The notes under the pieces were generated by a model. The model made no database searches. It had not been told where the DNA came from and worked only from the letters and a program-made list of their open reading frames with translations. DNA of 64,000 nt from Robiginitomaculum sp. (lineage in GTDB: Bacteria > Pseudomonadota > Alphaproteobacteria > Caulobacterales > Maricaulaceae): contig NVWK01000006.1 in NCBI GenBank assembly GCA_002733605.1, positions 124,001-188,000 of the forward strand. The letters run 5' to 3'. Position numbers and translations under genes: made by a program. Position 1 is the first letter of the stretch. Each line of letters begins with the position of its first letter. Positions 56,522-64,000 of this stretch are shown here, piece by piece.

Positions 56522-57364
56522 TTAGTCCAAAACCCGTTTTAGATATGGGTAGACCTGATCGAGTAAATCAGGGTCCCCTGCGCAGGCAACGGTTCCGTTT
56601 TCGAAATGAGTATCGCCGTGCCAACTTGTGATTTTACCGCCAGCACCTTCAAGGACAGGCACAAGCGCCAGAATATCAAACGGTTTCATGCTGGCCTCGA
56701 GGATCATATCCATGCGACCGGACGCGACTAATGCATATCCGTAAGCATCCAGGCCAAGGCGCGAGAACCGCGCGGTGCGCCGGATCATTTCATAGGCGGC
56801 CTTTTGCCCTAAAGAAAACATGGCCATGGGTTCTGTACAGCCGATGATTGCGTCGTTGATACGGGCGCATTTTCTGGTTTTTAAGGGGGTGCTTCCCTCC
56901 GCAGTTTCTTTCCATGCCTTGCCAGTATTGCCAATATAGCGCTCGTTAAGTGCAGGGATGTCGATAATGCCAATGAGGGGTTTTTCATTATAACATACGG
57001 CGATTAGTGTGCTCCATACGGGCACACCTGCAACAAAGCCGCGGGTGCCGTCTATGGGGTCAAGGCACCAGCTCCACCCATTTCGAGAAGGTTTGTCGGC
57101 CAGTTCCTCACCCACGATACCGTCTTGGGGGAAAGCGATTTCAATACCTGCACGCAAACATTTTTCTGCTGCGATATCCGCCTCTGTGACAGGGTCAAAC
57201 TCGGTGCCGCCGGCTTTGTTTTCGGCGTGAATATCAGTGCGAAACGCGGGTAAAGTAATGGCCCGTGCGGCATCTGCGATTTCGCAGGCCGTCACGAGCC
57301 GTTGCTCAAGGTCGGTCGGTTTTACACCGGTTGGGAGTTTAGTATCTGGTGTGTCCATGGGCAT
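56522..57364 (-). CDS. hisN: Histidinol-phosphatase of the inositol monophosphatase family
   Basis: Dephosphorylates histidinol phosphate in histidine synthesis; the family also includes inositol monophosphatases. Protein of 280 residues with metal-binding GEE (IVGEELAD) and DPIDGTRGFVAGVPVWSTLI, and C-terminal KPFDILALVPVLEGAGGK. The TRGFVAG form fits HisN. ATG at 57364 or 57358 may be used. It follows the XRE gene by 26 bp on the same strand. Confidence 0.8.
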   Translation of the reverse strand: MPMDTPDTKLPTGVKPTDLEQRLVTACEIADAARAITLPAFRTDIHAENKAGGTEFDPVTEADIAAEKCLRAGIEIAFPQDGIVGEELADKPSRNGWSWCLDPIDGTRGFVAGVPVWSTLIAVCYNEKPLIGIIDIPALNERYIGNTGKAWKETAEGSTPLKTRKCARINDAIIGCTEPMAMFSLGQKAAYEMIRRTARFSRLGLDAYGYALVASGRMDMILEASMKPFDILALVPVLEGAGGKITSWHGDTHFENGTVACAGDPDLLDQVYPYLKRVLD

Positions 57365-57390
57365 GGCTTAACATGCCCATTTCCAAAAAC

Positions 57391-57786
57391 CTAGACCGAC
57401 ATTTGTAGTTTCGATGCTGATTCAAGCGATTTTGCCAAATCAAGTAAATGTTTGCGCGGCGTCTCACCCATAGAGTAATAGGCCCGTACCAAATCCATGG
57501 TTTCTTTCTTGGAAAGAATATCCGGTGCCAGCACATTCAACTTGGGTGTGCCGGTCAATGGGTCGTGCTCGGACAGACCTTCGTAAAAGTGTTGAACGGG
57601 CACGCTCAGCGCTTCGGACAATTCGAACAAGCGGCTGGCGCTGACCCGGTTGGCTCCACATTCGTATTTTTGAATTTGTTGAAAGCGAATGCCGACTTGC
57701 TCTGCCAGAGCTTGCTGGGTCAGGCCAAGTAAACGGCGGCGGCGGCGTAGGCGTTTGCCTACATAAAGATCAATATCACTGGTCAT
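57391..57786 (-). CDS. XRE-family transcriptional regulator
   Basis: Protein of 131 residues with N-terminal Cro/C1-type HTH: VGKRLRRRRRLLGLTQQALAEQVGIRFQQIQKYECGANRVS and ASRLFELSEALSVPV. The C-terminal part is helical (KETMDLVRAYYSMGETPRKHLLDLAKSL), a type very common in alphaproteobacteria. Target unknown. Confidence 0.88.
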   Translation of the reverse strand: MTSDIDLYVGKRLRRRRRLLGLTQQALAEQVGIRFQQIQKYECGANRVSASRLFELSEALSVPVQHFYEGLSEHDPLTGTPKLNVLAPDILSKKETMDLVRAYYSMGETPRKHLLDLAKSLESASKLQMSV

Positions 57787-58181
57787 AGTATTCCTCTTGT
57801 TTCGTGCCCTATTCGGAAGACATGTTTTGTGAATAAATTTTATTACGAGAATGTAGAAAATTTAATTCACTCGCTTGAAAGGAGAGCAAGAGCCGTGCCA
57901 ACTCTTAAGGAGGGTATTCGCCTTAAAAGGGAAGTTACAGAGCGGGTTTGGCCCGTTTTGGCCTGTTTTTGGTGCTGATTTCTTGAAAAGTGTATCAATT
58001 TGGCACGTAGGAGGGGAATTTAGAGGGGGAATTCGGAGAATGTTTTCCGGCATTTATATTACAGATTGCCCATACGGGTTGAAAAACCAAAAAAACGCTC
58101 CATATACAAGATGTACCTGTTAGGTACACTCCCCCTCAAACTGGGCCGTACATTGTACGGCCCTAATTTTTTTATGTCGGG
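57787..58181 (+). ncRNA. Candidate small RNA with orphan terminator
   Basis: This 395-bp gap has no convincing protein gene. On the plus strand it ends in a strong intrinsic terminator (GGGCCGTAC/GTACGGCCC, 58143-58163, then TAA and seven T) preceded by another perfect hairpin TGTACCT-gtt-AGGTACA (58112-58128). No plus-strand gene precedes it, so it may end an unannotated RNA. No clear promoter was identified. Confidence 0.35.
58143..58173 (+). terminator. Strong plus-strand intrinsic terminator without upstream gene
   Basis: 9-bp perfect GC-rich stem, 3-nt loop, followed by TAATTTTTTT. On the minus strand the same stem lies after the amidohydrolase gene stop but has no T-run. Confidence 0.8.
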
Positions 58182-59117
58182 CTATTGCGCGGCAATAGGT
58201 GTTGTTTGCAGGGTTTTGGCCAAATGTGTGATCGCCAATTGCATATCTTCACATATTTTTGCCATGTCAGCATGAGGCTCGAGCGTAAGGGGATTTAAGT
58301 ATAAATCTTTGTTGATCTCTATTTGTATGGCTTCTACGGCCATATCGGGTTGCCCATAATGGGCTGTGACGAACCCACCTGCATAAGGAATGTTACGGAT
58401 CACAGCATATCCGAGTGATTGTAATTTGGTTTGCAATATATGTATGGTGTCCGGGTGGCAGGTTTTGCCGAATTGATCGCCAAGGATAATGTCGGCACGT
58501 TTTTGCCCGGTTGCGAGCAGGCCCGGCATGGAATGGCAATCCAGCAGGACGGCATTGCCTATTTTGGCCTTTGTCGTTTCTATGCAGGTGGTCAGGGCGG
58601 CATGGTAGGGGTGATAGAGTGCGTCTAGCCTTGCCTGAATATGCTTTGCCAGTAGCGGATGCTTATAAATGTTCAAATTTTGGGCAATGCGCGTCGGGAT
58701 CACCCCTAATCCGGCTTTGGCACGGGGGCTGATCTCGTGAGGCGGGGGTGATATGCTTTCCGGGGGCCATTCAGTGGCGCTCCTGTTGACATCTACGTAA
58801 CAGCGCGGAAACAGGGCTTGTAAGAACGGAATGCCCAACTTGGTCAGCGGATGAAATATGTGGTCGACATAACTGTCTTCTGATAATCTCAATTCAGTTT
58901 GCGACAATGATGTTTGGTCAAGAAAACCACGTGGATAGAGCCTCCCTGAATGGGGAGAGGCGAGGATGAGCGGTGTTTCAATGGTTTTGGGTAGGGTGAG
59001 CGCATAGGCGGGTGAAAACGCGCGCAGGGCGTGTTCTTCCGCTTTATCAATCTTCAAGGCATGTTTATTTCCAGTTGAACCATTTGCCCGATTTTTTTGG
59101 TTGTTAAGTTTCCACAT
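58182..59117 (-). CDS. N-formylglutamate amidohydrolase
   Basis: Hydrolyses N-formylglutamate or a related N-acyl amino acid. Protein of 311 residues with SPHSGRLYPRGF at about 52, SEDSYVDHIF, CYVDVNRSATEWPP and LLDCHSMPG, all features of the NfgA fold. The C-terminal AHYGQPDMAVEAIQIEINKDLYL is also typical. AAGGAAATG lies before the ATG. It is divergent from cpdR, an arrangement I recall from Caulobacter-type genomes. Confidence 0.9.
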   Translation of the reverse strand: MWKLNNQKNRANGSTGNKHALKIDKAEEHALRAFSPAYALTLPKTIETPLILASPHSGRLYPRGFLDQTSLSQTELRLSEDSYVDHIFHPLTKLGIPFLQALFPRCYVDVNRSATEWPPESISPPPHEISPRAKAGLGVIPTRIAQNLNIYKHPLLAKHIQARLDALYHPYHAALTTCIETTKAKIGNAVLLDCHSMPGLLATGQKRADIILGDQFGKTCHPDTIHILQTKLQSLGYAVIRNIPYAGGFVTAHYGQPDMAVEAIQIEINKDLYLNPLTLEPHADMAKICEDMQLAITHLAKTLQTTPIAAQ

Positions 59118-59268
59118 GAAACATTTCCTTAAGGCTCATACATTAGTACACATCTTGGAAAGCGTTACGGGTTGGCCGGATTCCTGCAACTCATAGCTTT
59201 TTACTGGTTTATGTTCCATAATAGACCAAATTGGGTATAAAAGACAAAAGAATTTAAGAGGGATGATT

Positions 59269-59631
59269 ATGGCTACCATACTTTACGCAGAAGATGACGA
59301 GTCCATGCGCAAGTTTTTCGAGAAAGCGCTGGAAAAAGCTGGGCATCATGTGATTGCATGCTCAGACGGAGAGCGGGCTTTGCGCGCGTTGAAATTTGCC
59401 GATGGTGCCTTTGATTTGCTCCTGACCGATATTATGATGCCGGGGCTGGATGGGGTTGAGTTGGCCAAACAGGCGGAAATTCTGTCTCCGGGCATCAAGA
59501 TCATGTTCATTACAGGGTTTTCTGCAGTGGCAAAACAGGACCCGGCTACATCTACTTCCGCAAAAGTCCTGTCTAAACCGGTACATTTGCGTCAACTTGT
59601 CGAGGAAGTTGACAAGTTAATCGCTGCATAA
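59269..59631 (+). CDS. cpdR: Response regulator CpdR
   Basis: Single-domain response regulator of 120 residues that, unphosphorylated, brings ClpXP to the cell pole for CtrA degradation in Caulobacter. Receiver residues: LYAEDDESM, Asp at about 54 in LLLTDIMMPGLDG, Thr in FITGFSAV and Lys in KVLSKPVHLRQLVEE, the last being the diagnostic CpdR signature. The start at 59269 has AGAGGG 6 nt upstream; ATG 59263 is too close. Confidence 0.9.
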   Translation: MATILYAEDDESMRKFFEKALEKAGHHVIACSDGERALRALKFADGAFDLLLTDIMMPGLDGVELAKQAEILSPGIKIMFITGFSAVAKQDPATSTSAKVLSKPVHLRQLVEEVDKLIAA

Positions 59632-59739
59632 TTTAGCGTCCTCATACGCTATTTTCTATTGCCCTTACAGGGTCAGTCGCGTATATCCCCCTTTCGCATC
59701 TAAGCCTTCATGGCCTGTTGTGCGTATACATAATGGCAC

Positions 59740-59814
59740 GGACGATTAGCTCAGTGGGAGAGCACTACATTGACATTGTAGGGGTCGCTGGTTCAATCCC
59801 AGTATCGTCCACCA
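59740..59814 (+). tRNA. tRNA-Val (GAC anticodon), mobile-element attachment site
   Basis: Acceptor arms GGACGAT (59740-59746) and ATCGTCC (59804-59810), discriminator A and CCA. The anticodon loop TTGACAT has GAC at 59772-59774. The serine recombinase gene on the opposite strand runs into its 3' half, so this is the probable left attachment site of the element. Confidence 0.95.
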
Positions 59815-61384
59815 TCTTGGCTTTATTCATATTCTTCTCCTGTATATTTCTGCTAAGTCTTTGAATTACTTGAAAAGGCAGGCTTAAATCAGGGGTTCTA
59901 TAGCCTGAATTTCGGCAGTAGCTGAGACGCCCTCCAAAGGCCATTTTGACCAAGCCGCGCTTGTGCGAAACCTCATGCGATTCCCACAATAACAAGGGGT
60001 TAGCGATCATACGAAGGGCGGTTCTATAAGCATTTTCAAAATCGGGGAGTTTTACCCCATTGCTATCGCTTATTTCGTCAATTTGCTCTTGAGCCACGAG
60101 TTTTTGTGCTTCTAGTTTTACCAGTTCAGCTTCATAAGCGCCTATAAGGGTTGGCTGTGTCGTTTTGATGATACGGTCAACAAGATTGTCTATTTTCTTC
60201 TCTAGGCCATTCAGGGAGTGAATAGCCGCGACATGGCGTTGTTTAAATGATGAGACATGTTTCTCCCAAACATCTTTGAACATCACCCTGACAAGTTCTA
60301 ACAGTTCAGGTGCAGGTCGCAGGGTTTTTACCAACTCTACAAATTCACCTTGGATTTTTTCTTGTTTGATAGACTTACCGTAATGTTCACAAGATTTTGT
60401 GTGGCAGACATAGTAAGGATAATAGCGTGAGCGACCTTTACTGCGACCCGCTCGTAAGGGTTTGTCACAGCATGAACATGATATTAAACCCCGAAGAGGG
60501 AATGCAGGATTAATATCAAGGCGAACAGCTTGCTTCGGGACACCATCTAAATGATCTTGAATTTTGAGGTAGGTCTTTAAACTGATAAGAGCTGCGTTCT
60601 GGGCTTTTATAAGCGGAATGCCCCAAGGCGCATACTCAATATAACCTGCGTAAATAGGTTGCGTCAGCATCGTCTTTACGCGGCTCTTGCCAATTTTCCC
60701 CGATGCTCCTGTTGGGAAAGCGGGATTGCTTTCCAAATACCTTTTTATTTCGCCTTGAGAGCCTAAGTACCCAGATGCAAATTTCTCAAGAACATCGGCA
60801 ATAATACTGGCTACTGGTTCGTCCCGCACAAGTACCTTACCGCCCCGCCCCGATTTGTCCTTCGTGTATCTGAAACCTGTAGGCGCAGGAAATGTATAAT
60901 ATCCATTTTTGGTTCTGGCAATCTGGCGTGATAATACTCTTGCGGCATTATCTATACGCTCCTGTTCTTTCACAATGGCAGTAATTTTTTCAGGCATTTG
61001 ACGTTTTGGATCATCAAAAAATTCCATTGAGGGCGAATATAGCTCACCTCCTGCGGCACGAATTTCTTCTCGCAAGCTCATATGGGCGATATAGTTACGA
61101 GCAAGCCTCGATATGTCGTCAATGATAACAGCGTAATTTTCATCATGATGAGCGTTAAGAAACTCAAGCATTTCCCCCATTTTTGGCCGCGCAGCATACT
61201 TACCTGACATGACATCTACAAACACGTCTACAACCAACATATTGTTGTAGCGTGCGTAATCTCTGCACGCGCTTTCTTGTGAGCGAGCGCCATCCCCTTT
61301 TATATTTTGCTTAGCGTCTGATATGCGTACATAAATAACCGCTTTACGTTTGGCTAATGTTTTTGGAACTAATGATGCTTCCAT
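59765..61384 (-). CDS. Large serine recombinase (integrase of the mobile element)
   Basis: Site-specific recombinase of 539 residues. The resolvase domain starts AVIYVRISDAKQ with the catalytic Ser in RIS, and DDISRLARN follows. The recombinase domain has QIARTKNGYYTFPAPTGFRY, then a zinc ribbon with ISCSCCDKPL and CHTKSCEHY and a coiled-coil. The last 16 residues, MVDDTGIEPATPTMSM, are antisense to the tRNA-Val 3' half. The start at 61384 has AAGGATAAGG upstream. Confidence 0.92.
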   Translation of the reverse strand: MEASLVPKTLAKRKAVIYVRISDAKQNIKGDGARSQESACRDYARYNNMLVVDVFVDVMSGKYAARPKMGEMLEFLNAHHDENYAVIIDDISRLARNYIAHMSLREEIRAAGGELYSPSMEFFDDPKRQMPEKITAIVKEQERIDNAARVLSRQIARTKNGYYTFPAPTGFRYTKDKSGRGGKVLVRDEPVASIIADVLEKFASGYLGSQGEIKRYLESNPAFPTGASGKIGKSRVKTMLTQPIYAGYIEYAPWGIPLIKAQNAALISLKTYLKIQDHLDGVPKQAVRLDINPAFPLRGLISCSCCDKPLRAGRSKGRSRYYPYYVCHTKSCEHYGKSIKQEKIQGEFVELVKTLRPAPELLELVRVMFKDVWEKHVSSFKQRHVAAIHSLNGLEKKIDNLVDRIIKTTQPTLIGAYEAELVKLEAQKLVAQEQIDEISDSNGVKLPDFENAYRTALRMIANPLLLWESHEVSHKRGLVKMAFGGRLSYCRNSGYRTPDLSLPFQVIQRLSRNIQEKNMNKAKMVDDTGIEPATPTMSM

Positions 61385-61388
61385 GACC

Positions 61389-61823
61389 TTATCCTTTCTG
61401 CCGTGTAGAGCTATTATCCGTGGCGGCATGCTTAAATGTTATGTGTGGTTGAGGTGGTAAGTTTACCATAGAATCTATGTTTTGGGGTGCTGTATTCTTC
61501 TGACTACTCAAAGCCACCTGCACAGGATCAACGCCAAACTGGACTCCGATAACGGTTTCGCAAAGATTCCAAAGATAGTGGATAAGTTCGCGTCTATCAC
61601 TTTCAGGTACTTGAGCAAAATCCTTATCCATCATTTCCAGATAAGTTTCGACATCACAGCCATTGGGCGCAACATCAGTCTGCCCTAACAGCATAGGGAG
61701 TAAATCCTGCACATCAGGAAAGCTCTTTTGGGCTATGCCGTTTAAATCTGGCAGTGGCGGCGGTTCGGTTTTTGGTATGGTCATATTTCTATCACTTGCG
61801 GTGGGGATTATATCGGGGGGCAT
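61389..61823 (-). CDS. Mobile-element protein of unknown function
   Basis: Protein of 144 residues that I do not recognise. The middle (about 30-105) is helical and contains FPDVQDLLPMLLGQTDVA and ESDRRELIHYLWNLCETVIGVQFGVDPV; both ends are Pro-rich and probably disordered. AGGTGA lies before the ATG at 61823. It ends 4 bp upstream of the recombinase start, so the two probably form an operon and it might assist recombination; this is inference from position. Confidence 0.65.
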   Translation of the reverse strand: MPPDIIPTASDRNMTIPKTEPPPLPDLNGIAQKSFPDVQDLLPMLLGQTDVAPNGCDVETYLEMMDKDFAQVPESDRRELIHYLWNLCETVIGVQFGVDPVQVALSSQKNTAPQNIDSMVNLPPQPHITFKHAATDNSSTRQKG

Positions 61824-61931
61824 ATGTTCACCTGTTCCTTATTGTTATCGTTGTTTCACATCTCCATATTGAAGAACAAAATAGGAATATGATCCTATAT
61901 TTTCCGTTTCGGCTATGTTTTGTTTTTGTGG

Positions 61932-62360
61932 TTACTGCTGTATGTCGGGGGTATTTTGGCGCACGGTATTGTCTAAGCCATTACCTTGTTGTGGCGCAGG
62001 CGCAGGGATATTCGCCAAGGCCGCGTCACGCTGTGCACTTAGACCCTGCGCGAGTGACTGTTGCGCTTGCGGCTGTCCTTGTGCTTGTGTGCGCTGTATT
62101 TCCGCATTGCGTTCAGTCACCATACCAATGATACGCTTGGCTTCTGTGCTCAGATAAAATAATTTGTCGAGATCACTTGCACGTAGAGTTGAACCCTCCA
62201 AAGTATATCCTGTGGCTTTATCCGTATAGGTACGCCCAAACGTCACATTATAAAACGGACGACCTTCTTTGGAAAAATTTTCCCAAATTTTGAGGCTTAC
62301 TGCTCCATCACGAATAGTGTGAATCGGGGCTTTCTTTTTAGGTTGGTTTTGGGTGCTCAT
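61932..62360 (-). CDS. Mobile-element protein with IWEN-type beta domain
   Basis: Protein of 142 residues. A conserved-looking N-terminal part (15-75) reads GAVSLKIWENFSKEGRPFY, NVTFGRTYTDKATGY and RASDLDKLFYLSTEA, similar to small unknown proteins common in mobile elements. The C-terminal half is Gln/Ala-rich and disordered and contains ANIPAP, also found in the neighbour encoded at 62392-62859. Function unknown. Confidence 0.65.
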   Translation of the reverse strand: MSTQNQPKKKAPIHTIRDGAVSLKIWENFSKEGRPFYNVTFGRTYTDKATGYTLEGSTLRASDLDKLFYLSTEAKRIIGMVTERNAEIQRTQAQGQPQAQQSLAQGLSAQRDAALANIPAPAPQQGNGLDNTVRQNTPDIQQ

Positions 62361-62391
62361 TTTCTTATCTCCTTGAGCTAGTGTTTACCGC

Positions 62392-62859
62392 CTACAGTGA
62401 CGGGCTTTGATTGGGTTGCTGTTTTGGTGCGGTTTGTTCAGGCGCATTTTGATCTGCTACGTTTTGTATTGGTGCAGGGATATTTGCCATGGCCTTGGCG
62501 TGTTGATCTTTTAGCCATGAAGTTGTGTCGGAAACTTGCTCTTTCGGTTTTGACACAGGGGCAGGTTTGTCCGTTCGCCGCCGTCTACCATGCTGCACCG
62601 TAGGATTGTCGTTAGCGCGTTTATTATGACCGCCGTCACTTTCTTGAGCGCCCCGCCGTTCTGTTTCTGACATTTCACGATCAGCTAATTGCTTTTTAAC
62701 AAGCGGGTCGCGGCTTTTATCAAACTGTTGGTGAACTCTTGGCAACGCTGCATAGGCTTGCGCTGCCAACCAATTGCCGTTCACTGTACTTGCATGAGAG
62801 GTAGCAGAGCCGCGACCACCTGCGGTAATCGTATGCACAATATGGGGCTTGTCTGTCAT
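62392..62859 (-). CDS. Mobile-element protein of unknown function
   Basis: Protein of 155 residues, not recognised. The first 60 residues may be folded (HTITAGGRGSATSHASTVNG); the rest is charged and disordered with RGAQESDGG and a Lys/Pro-rich part. Near the C-terminus it has AKAMANIPAPIQ, sharing ANIPAP with the downstream gene. It overlaps the membrane-protein gene by ATGA, so it is co-translated with a conjugation-type operon. Confidence 0.6.
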   Translation of the reverse strand: MTDKPHIVHTITAGGRGSATSHASTVNGNWLAAQAYAALPRVHQQFDKSRDPLVKKQLADREMSETERRGAQESDGGHNKRANDNPTVQHGRRRRTDKPAPVSKPKEQVSDTTSWLKDQHAKAMANIPAPIQNVADQNAPEQTAPKQQPNQSPSL

Positions 62860-63110
62860 GATTGCCCCCGATGTGAGCGCGTATCAATGATGGTGATAAG
62901 AGGGCATGTAAGTGCATCATGCTCGATAATGCCGCGTGTACCGATATAGCTACATTCACTATAAGAGATGGCATATGGAATACGAGCGTGTGGGCTAATG
63001 GGCGAGATAACACACAGTGCGATAAGGATTAAAACCCAATTATTTAAAACGAATACTGCCCAACGACACATGCTCGCGGCATTGTGATATATAATTTTTA
63101 GTCTTGGCAT
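62856..63110 (-). CDS. Small membrane protein of the mobile element
   Basis: Protein of 84 residues with one transmembrane helix at about 17-38 (AVFVLNNWVLILIALCVIS) and a cysteine-containing C-terminal part (SECSYIGTRGIIE and LTCPLITIIDTR). It overlaps its neighbours at both ends, by 4 and 13 bp, which supports it as a real gene of the operon. Family not recognised; possibly a type IV secretion accessory component. Confidence 0.55.
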   Translation of the reverse strand: MPRLKIIYHNAASMCRWAVFVLNNWVLILIALCVISPISPHARIPYAISYSECSYIGTRGIIEHDALTCPLITIIDTRSHRGQS

Positions 63111-64000
63111 GATGGTCTCTTATTTTTTGAAGTTTGATGTGCGCGCTTTAGAGCGGCTATGCCTCGTGCGATGAGGACGTTAGGCATCCATGGGTAATAA
63201 CGCCAAATACGGTACTTAACGCGCTTGAGGTATTTCTTACCGTAGAACGGGCTGACGCCTTGCCAGTTACGAAACGGCATGACTTCGGCAATGGACGGTA
63301 ATTCTACTAATGCAGGTCTATTGTTACCCAAAAGAAGAATACCAAATTCTGTGCGGCGAATTTCGTCCTCTGTCATGACAGGCCATGATTCTTCTGAATA
63401 TCGAAAACTCTCCATTTTGGTGTTAATTTGCCGCTTCCCCGAATGCGATAAATTCATGTAGGAGGTATCGCCGAGAGTATTTTTTAAATATTTAAGCGTT
63501 TCTGGCTCGCGTTGTTTGGGCAGGAATAATTTAATTTCTGCTTCTGACATCAGAACCTTCAAACCATGCTTGCCGTAGGCTTTTTCAAATGCATCTAGCG
63601 ACTGAATATATATGATCAAATTTACGTTGTACGCGCGGCACCACGTCATGAGGCTGACCAATTCCTTAAATTTAAAATTTGTGATTTCGTTGAGGTAGAA
63701 AGTGACCTTTTTGTGTTTGTTGGGGTGGCGTATCAATTCCTTAAGCATGGCGGAATTGGTCAATTCATAGAATTTCTTCAAGGCATATTTGCGGGTTTCA
63801 CTACCCGTAATAATATCGATTACATCGCGCCCGTCTTGACGCTCATCTTTCAATTCAAAAAAACGAAACGAGCTTACTTTTGACTTTTTATGGGCGCGAG
63901 TGGCAACATTTAAATCACTCATTTCGCCAACAGCGCCAGAAAGAAAGCTATCAAACTGACGCTGATCATCCTGCTTCATCTTATCCGCAATGCTTGTGCC
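63098..64000 (-). CDS. Type IV coupling protein (VirD4/TraD-like), C-terminal part, cut by window edge
   Basis: ATPase that links relaxosome to the conjugation channel. About 300 C-terminal residues are visible; the open frame continues past the right edge. Coupling-protein features are a Walker B-like strand HKKVTFYLNEITNFKFKELV, then LMTWCRAYNVNLIIYIQSLDAFEKAYG (the Q-containing loop typical of VirD4) and AEIKLFLPKQREPET. Walker A lies outside the window. It shows that the element is conjugative or mobilisable. Confidence 0.75.
   Translation of the reverse strand, partial: GTSIADKMKQDDQRQFDSFLSGAVGEMSDLNVATRAHKKSKVSSFRFFELKDERQDGRDVIDIITGSETRKYALKKFYELTNSAMLKELIRHPNKHKKVTFYLNEITNFKFKELVSLMTWCRAYNVNLIIYIQSLDAFEKAYGKHGLKVLMSEAEIKLFLPKQREPETLKYLKNTLGDTSYMNLSHSGKRQINTKMESFRYSEESWPVMTEDEIRRTEFGILLLGNNRPALVELPSIAEVMPFRNWQGVSPFYGKKYLKRVKYRIWRYYPWMPNVLIARGIAALKRAHQTSKNKRPSCQD

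Noticed and set aside
57875..58123. 82-codon frame in the candidate small-RNA gap
   Set aside because: Starts at TTG, composition is Gly/Phe/Trp-rich and patternless; a non-coding RNA explains the terminator better.
59179..59183. Single GANTC site upstream of cpdR as evidence for CcrM control
   Set aside because: One such site per 256 bp is expected by chance.

Overview
The window is chromosomal DNA of an alphaproteobacterium of roughly 50% GC, most probably from the Caulobacterales/Maricaulales (Hyphomonadaceae-like) side of the class. The main evidence is four recognisable parts of the CtrA cell-cycle pathway: the phosphotransferase ChpT, the master regulator CtrA, the CtrA inhibitor SciP (DUF1153) and the CtrA-degradation regulator CpdR. 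A RpoH-type promoter with a ROSE thermometer, a DUF4167 protein and a PTS-Ntr enzyme I support the same placement. The species is an inference.

1-9 kb holds accessory metabolism: the start of a 5-oxoprolinase/hydantoinase, a lipoprotein histidine phosphatase, a PadR regulator divergent from a three-gene lipid-type operon (SDR, DUF2855, enoyl-CoA hydratase/isomerase), a TetR regulator, a methyltransferase, a lipoprotein, a GST and UbiG. 9-18 kb is mostly housekeeping: lysC, ptsP, prfA-prmC, a DUF4167 protein, a DUF4282 membrane protein with a histone-H1-like tail, and an M23 peptidase. 18-23 kb is the cell-cycle/motility block: chpT, a degenerate CheA-like protein, a CheY, a divergent CheR-like protein, ctrA and a FliJ-like gene. 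23-26.6 kb carries an ECF sigma/anti-sigma/periplasmic sensor operon, an EF-hand protein, a degenerate ParA-like protein and sciP. 26.9-31 kb carries mnmA, a thiolase, a thioesterase and a lipoprotein hydrolase.

31-35 kb is a compact four-gene operon of two exported TolB-like beta-propellers followed by a LytS-type kinase and a LytTR regulator. 35-51.4 kb is the translation/transcription core in the order rpsL-rpsG-fusA-tuf-tRNA-Trp-secE-nusG-rplKAJL-rpoBC. This is a circular permutation of the usual alphaproteobacterial rif-str order. It has a good sigma70 promoter, an L10 leader, attenuator hairpins, two inverted repeats between rpoB and rpoC, and a parS-like site just after rpoC. 51.6-59.6 kb holds an SDR, a small heat-shock protein under a sigma32-like promoter and ROSE-type thermometer, two tandem exported methyltransferase paralogues, an SCP2 protein, a lysophospholipase-like hydrolase, HisN, an XRE regulator, an N-formylglutamate amidohydrolase and cpdR.

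From tRNA-Val (59,740) to the right edge the DNA is a mobile element of integrative-conjugative or mobilisable type. It has a large serine recombinase whose last codons are the antisense of the tRNA, several small unknown proteins, and a type IV coupling protein cut by the window edge. A theme across the whole window is short tandem direct repeats that contain gene stop codons. No rRNA, CRISPR array or insertion sequence was seen.
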